A stretch of 64,000 bases of DNA from Ornithinibacillus bavariensis (GTDB lineage Bacteria; Bacillota; Bacilli; Bacillales; Amphibacillaceae). Position 1 is the first letter of the stretch, and each line of letters starts with the position of its first letter. Positions 62,573 through 64,000 of this stretch are shown one piece after another. The notes under the pieces were generated by a model. It was not told where the DNA came from, ran no database searches, and saw nothing but the letters and a program-made list of their open reading frames with translations. The DNA lies in assembly GCF_050433565.1 (NCBI RefSeq), contig NZ_JBNPWZ010000002.1:310001-374000 (forward strand), given 5' to 3'. Made by a program: the position numbers and the translations under genes.

Positions 62573-62601
62573 TTGCATTAAAATTAGTACCAAGTCATAA
62601 T
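62573..62601 (+). promoter_or_regulatory. fabH-fabF promoter with FapR-type operator
   Basis: A -35 TTGCAT and a -10 CATAAT are 17 bases apart. Between and over the -10 lies TTAGTACCAAGTCATAA (62584-62600), which matches 14 of 17 positions of the FapR operator consensus TTAGTACCWGRTACTAA, with the left half perfect. FapR represses fab genes and is released by malonyl-CoA. Confidence 0.75.
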
Positions 62602-62632
62602 ATTTGATAACAAAATAAGGGGATGTAGGTAC

Positions 62633-63571
62633 ATGGGTGTAGGAGTACTAGGTGTAGGACATTATGTTCCGTCAAAGGTCTTAACTAATACGGACTTAGA
62701 AAATATAGTAGATACTAGTGATGAGTGGATTCGAACAAGAACTGGAATTGAGGAAAGAAGAATTGCTGAAGATGATATGAATACTTCTGATATGGCACTT
62801 CATGCTTCCTTAAGTGCGTTAGAAAACGCTGGAGTAAAGCCTGAAGAATTAGATTTAATATTAGTCGCAACTGTTACTCCAGATACTCCGTTTCCTTCTG
62901 TTTCGTGCATTTTACAGGAAAAGCTAGGGGCTTGGAATGCTGCTGCAATGGACGTTAGTGCCGCCTGTGCAGGATTTATGTATGGAATGATAACAGCAAA
63001 GCAATTTATTGAAACAAAGGTATATAAACATATTTTAGTAGTTGGTGCTGAAAAACTTTCAAAGATAACGGATTGGTCAGATCGTAATACTTGTGTGCTG
63101 TTTGGTGATGGGGCAGGTGCTGCTGTCATGGGAGAGGTTTCAGAAGGTAAAGGGATTTTATCTTTTGAACTTGGTGCAAACGGAGCCGGTGCCGAGCATT
63201 TATACCAAAAGAATAAAGGCTATATTTACATGAATGGTCGAGAGGTCTTTAAATTTGCTGTAAGACAAATGCCGGAATCATCGTTAAATGTCATTGAGAA
63301 GGCAGGTCTTAAAAAGGAAGATGTGGATTATTTAATTCCGCATCAAGCAAATATTAGAATTATGGAAGCAGCAAGAGAAAAACTAGGTATTCCAGAAGAA
63401 AAAATGGCGAAAACCATTAAAAAATATGGTAATAATTCATCTGCCTCTATACCTATGGCTTTATCAGAAAGTGCTAAAGATGGTAAAATTAAGGATAATG
63501 ATTTAGTTGTATTAGTTGGTTTTGGAGCAGGACTAACCTGGGGAGCAGTAGCATTACGCTGGGGCCGCTAA
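62633..63571 (+). CDS. fabH: FabH, 3-oxoacyl-ACP synthase III
   Basis: The 312-residue enzyme has the catalytic triad Cys 112 (SAACAGFMYG), His 237 (LIPHQANIRI) and Asn 267 (KKYGNNSSASIP). It starts fatty-acid synthesis by condensing a short acyl-CoA with malonyl-ACP. AAGGGG precedes the ATG. It is the first gene of a fabH-fabF operon, corresponding to fabHA of B. subtilis. Confidence 0.96.
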   Translation: MGVGVLGVGHYVPSKVLTNTDLENIVDTSDEWIRTRTGIEERRIAEDDMNTSDMALHASLSALENAGVKPEELDLILVATVTPDTPFPSVSCILQEKLGAWNAAAMDVSAACAGFMYGMITAKQFIETKVYKHILVVGAEKLSKITDWSDRNTCVLFGDGAGAAVMGEVSEGKGILSFELGANGAGAEHLYQKNKGYIYMNGREVFKFAVRQMPESSLNVIEKAGLKKEDVDYLIPHQANIRIMEAAREKLGIPEEKMAKTIKKYGNNSSASIPMALSESAKDGKIKDNDLVVLVGFGAGLTWGAVALRWGR

Positions 63572-63635
63572 GTTATGGCACGAGAACATGCTATTCCCAA
63601 TATTTGAAAAAACTTTTTAGGAGGAGTACTTAATC

Positions 63636-64000
63636 ATGTCAGAAAGAAGAGTAGTTGTGACAGGGCTTGGAGCACTTACCCCAGTTGGTAATGATGTTAA
63701 TACTATGTGGGATAACCTCCTTGCTGGTAAGTCTGGAATTGACTTTGTTACTCAAGTGAACAAAGACGATTTTCCAGCAAAAGTTGCAGCAGAGGTTAAA
63801 GATTTTGACCCAACTTTATATGTAGACAAAAAAGATGCACGTAAAATGGATCTCTTTACACAATATGCTGTTGCTGCATCTAAAATGGCATTAAAAGATG
63901 CTAACCTTGAAATTACAGAAGATATAGCTCATCGAGTTGGAGTATGGATTGGTTCTGGTATCGGAGGAATGAAAACGTATGAAGAACAGTTCCATAAATT
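63636..64000 (+). CDS. fabF: FabF, 3-oxoacyl-ACP synthase II, N-terminal part, cut by window edge
   Basis: The first 121 residues are present: MSERRVVVTGLGALTPVGND, then a segment with DPTLYVDKKDARKMDLF and VGVWIGSGIGGMKTYEE. These are FabF hallmarks. The active-site Cys, His and His lie beyond the window. AGGAGGAG precedes the ATG; it is 64 bases after fabH. Confidence 0.95.
   Translation, partial: MSERRVVVTGLGALTPVGNDVNTMWDNLLAGKSGIDFVTQVNKDDFPAKVAAEVKDFDPTLYVDKKDARKMDLFTQYAVAASKMALKDANLEITEDIAHRVGVWIGSGIGGMKTYEEQFHK

Overview
The window is a 64-kb, AT-rich stretch of a Bacillaceae chromosome. The genes are ordinary Bacillus core genes, codon use is uniform, and gene order follows the Bacillus subtilis segment that runs from yhaO to fabF. 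Spore genes (gerPA-F, yhaL), a competence gene pair (comK, med) and a doubled glycine-betaine binding protein suggest a spore-forming, probably salt-tolerant bacillus of the Oceanobacillus/Virgibacillus/Ornithinibacillus type. The genus is an inference. No rRNA, tRNA, CRISPR array, prophage or complete insertion sequence was seen.

Layout. (1) 1-7.8 kb: yhaO(end)-yhaN, a GbsR-like regulator, yhaM and yhaL, facing prsA, two small membrane-protein genes and yhaI. (2) 7.8-12.8 kb: an OpuA-type glycine-betaine importer with its divergent GbsR-like regulator, a perfect palindrome between them and two tandem binding-protein genes. (3) 12.8-18.4 kb: yhaH, trpP with a TRAP-like leader, hit, a MITE-like element, ecsAB and yhaA. 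(4) 18.4-24.5 kb: a PAP2 phosphatase, an MFS-liaF-liaS-liaR-like envelope-stress operon, a DsbB/thioredoxin pair and hmoB. (5) 24.9-31 kb: hemEHY, ten 52-bp tandem repeats and pepF. (6) 31-44.7 kb: yhfH, yhfI, lplJ, comK with an opposed 3'-overlapping gene, a VTT-family protein, addBA and the complete gerPA-F operon. (7) 44.9-53.6 kb: rocD, yisL, a secreted membrane-anchored GH13 protein that has lost its catalytic residues, a membrane-tethered PstS-like protein, small enzymes and a secreted beta-propeller protein. (8) 53.7-59.2 kb: the yitS-yitW group. (9) 59.2-64 kb: uppP, a Gly/Tyr-rich repeat protein, yjzD, yjaV-like, med, fabH and the start of fabF behind a FapR-type operator.

Several genes work together: HemE-HemH-HemY in coproporphyrin-dependent heme synthesis with HmoB for heme breakdown; AddAB and YhaNO in DNA end processing; OpuA with its regulator in osmoprotection; the Lia-like sensor/regulator pair with UppP and the PAP2 protein around the cell envelope; and FabH/FabF under lipid feedback. 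Items most worth follow-up are the dead GH13 protein, the 52-bp repeat array, the TRAP-type triplets at trpP, the MITE-like element and the comK neighbourhood. Four genes that are easy to miss were added by direct translation: yhfH, gerPD, yjzD and a TTG-started 49-residue gene.
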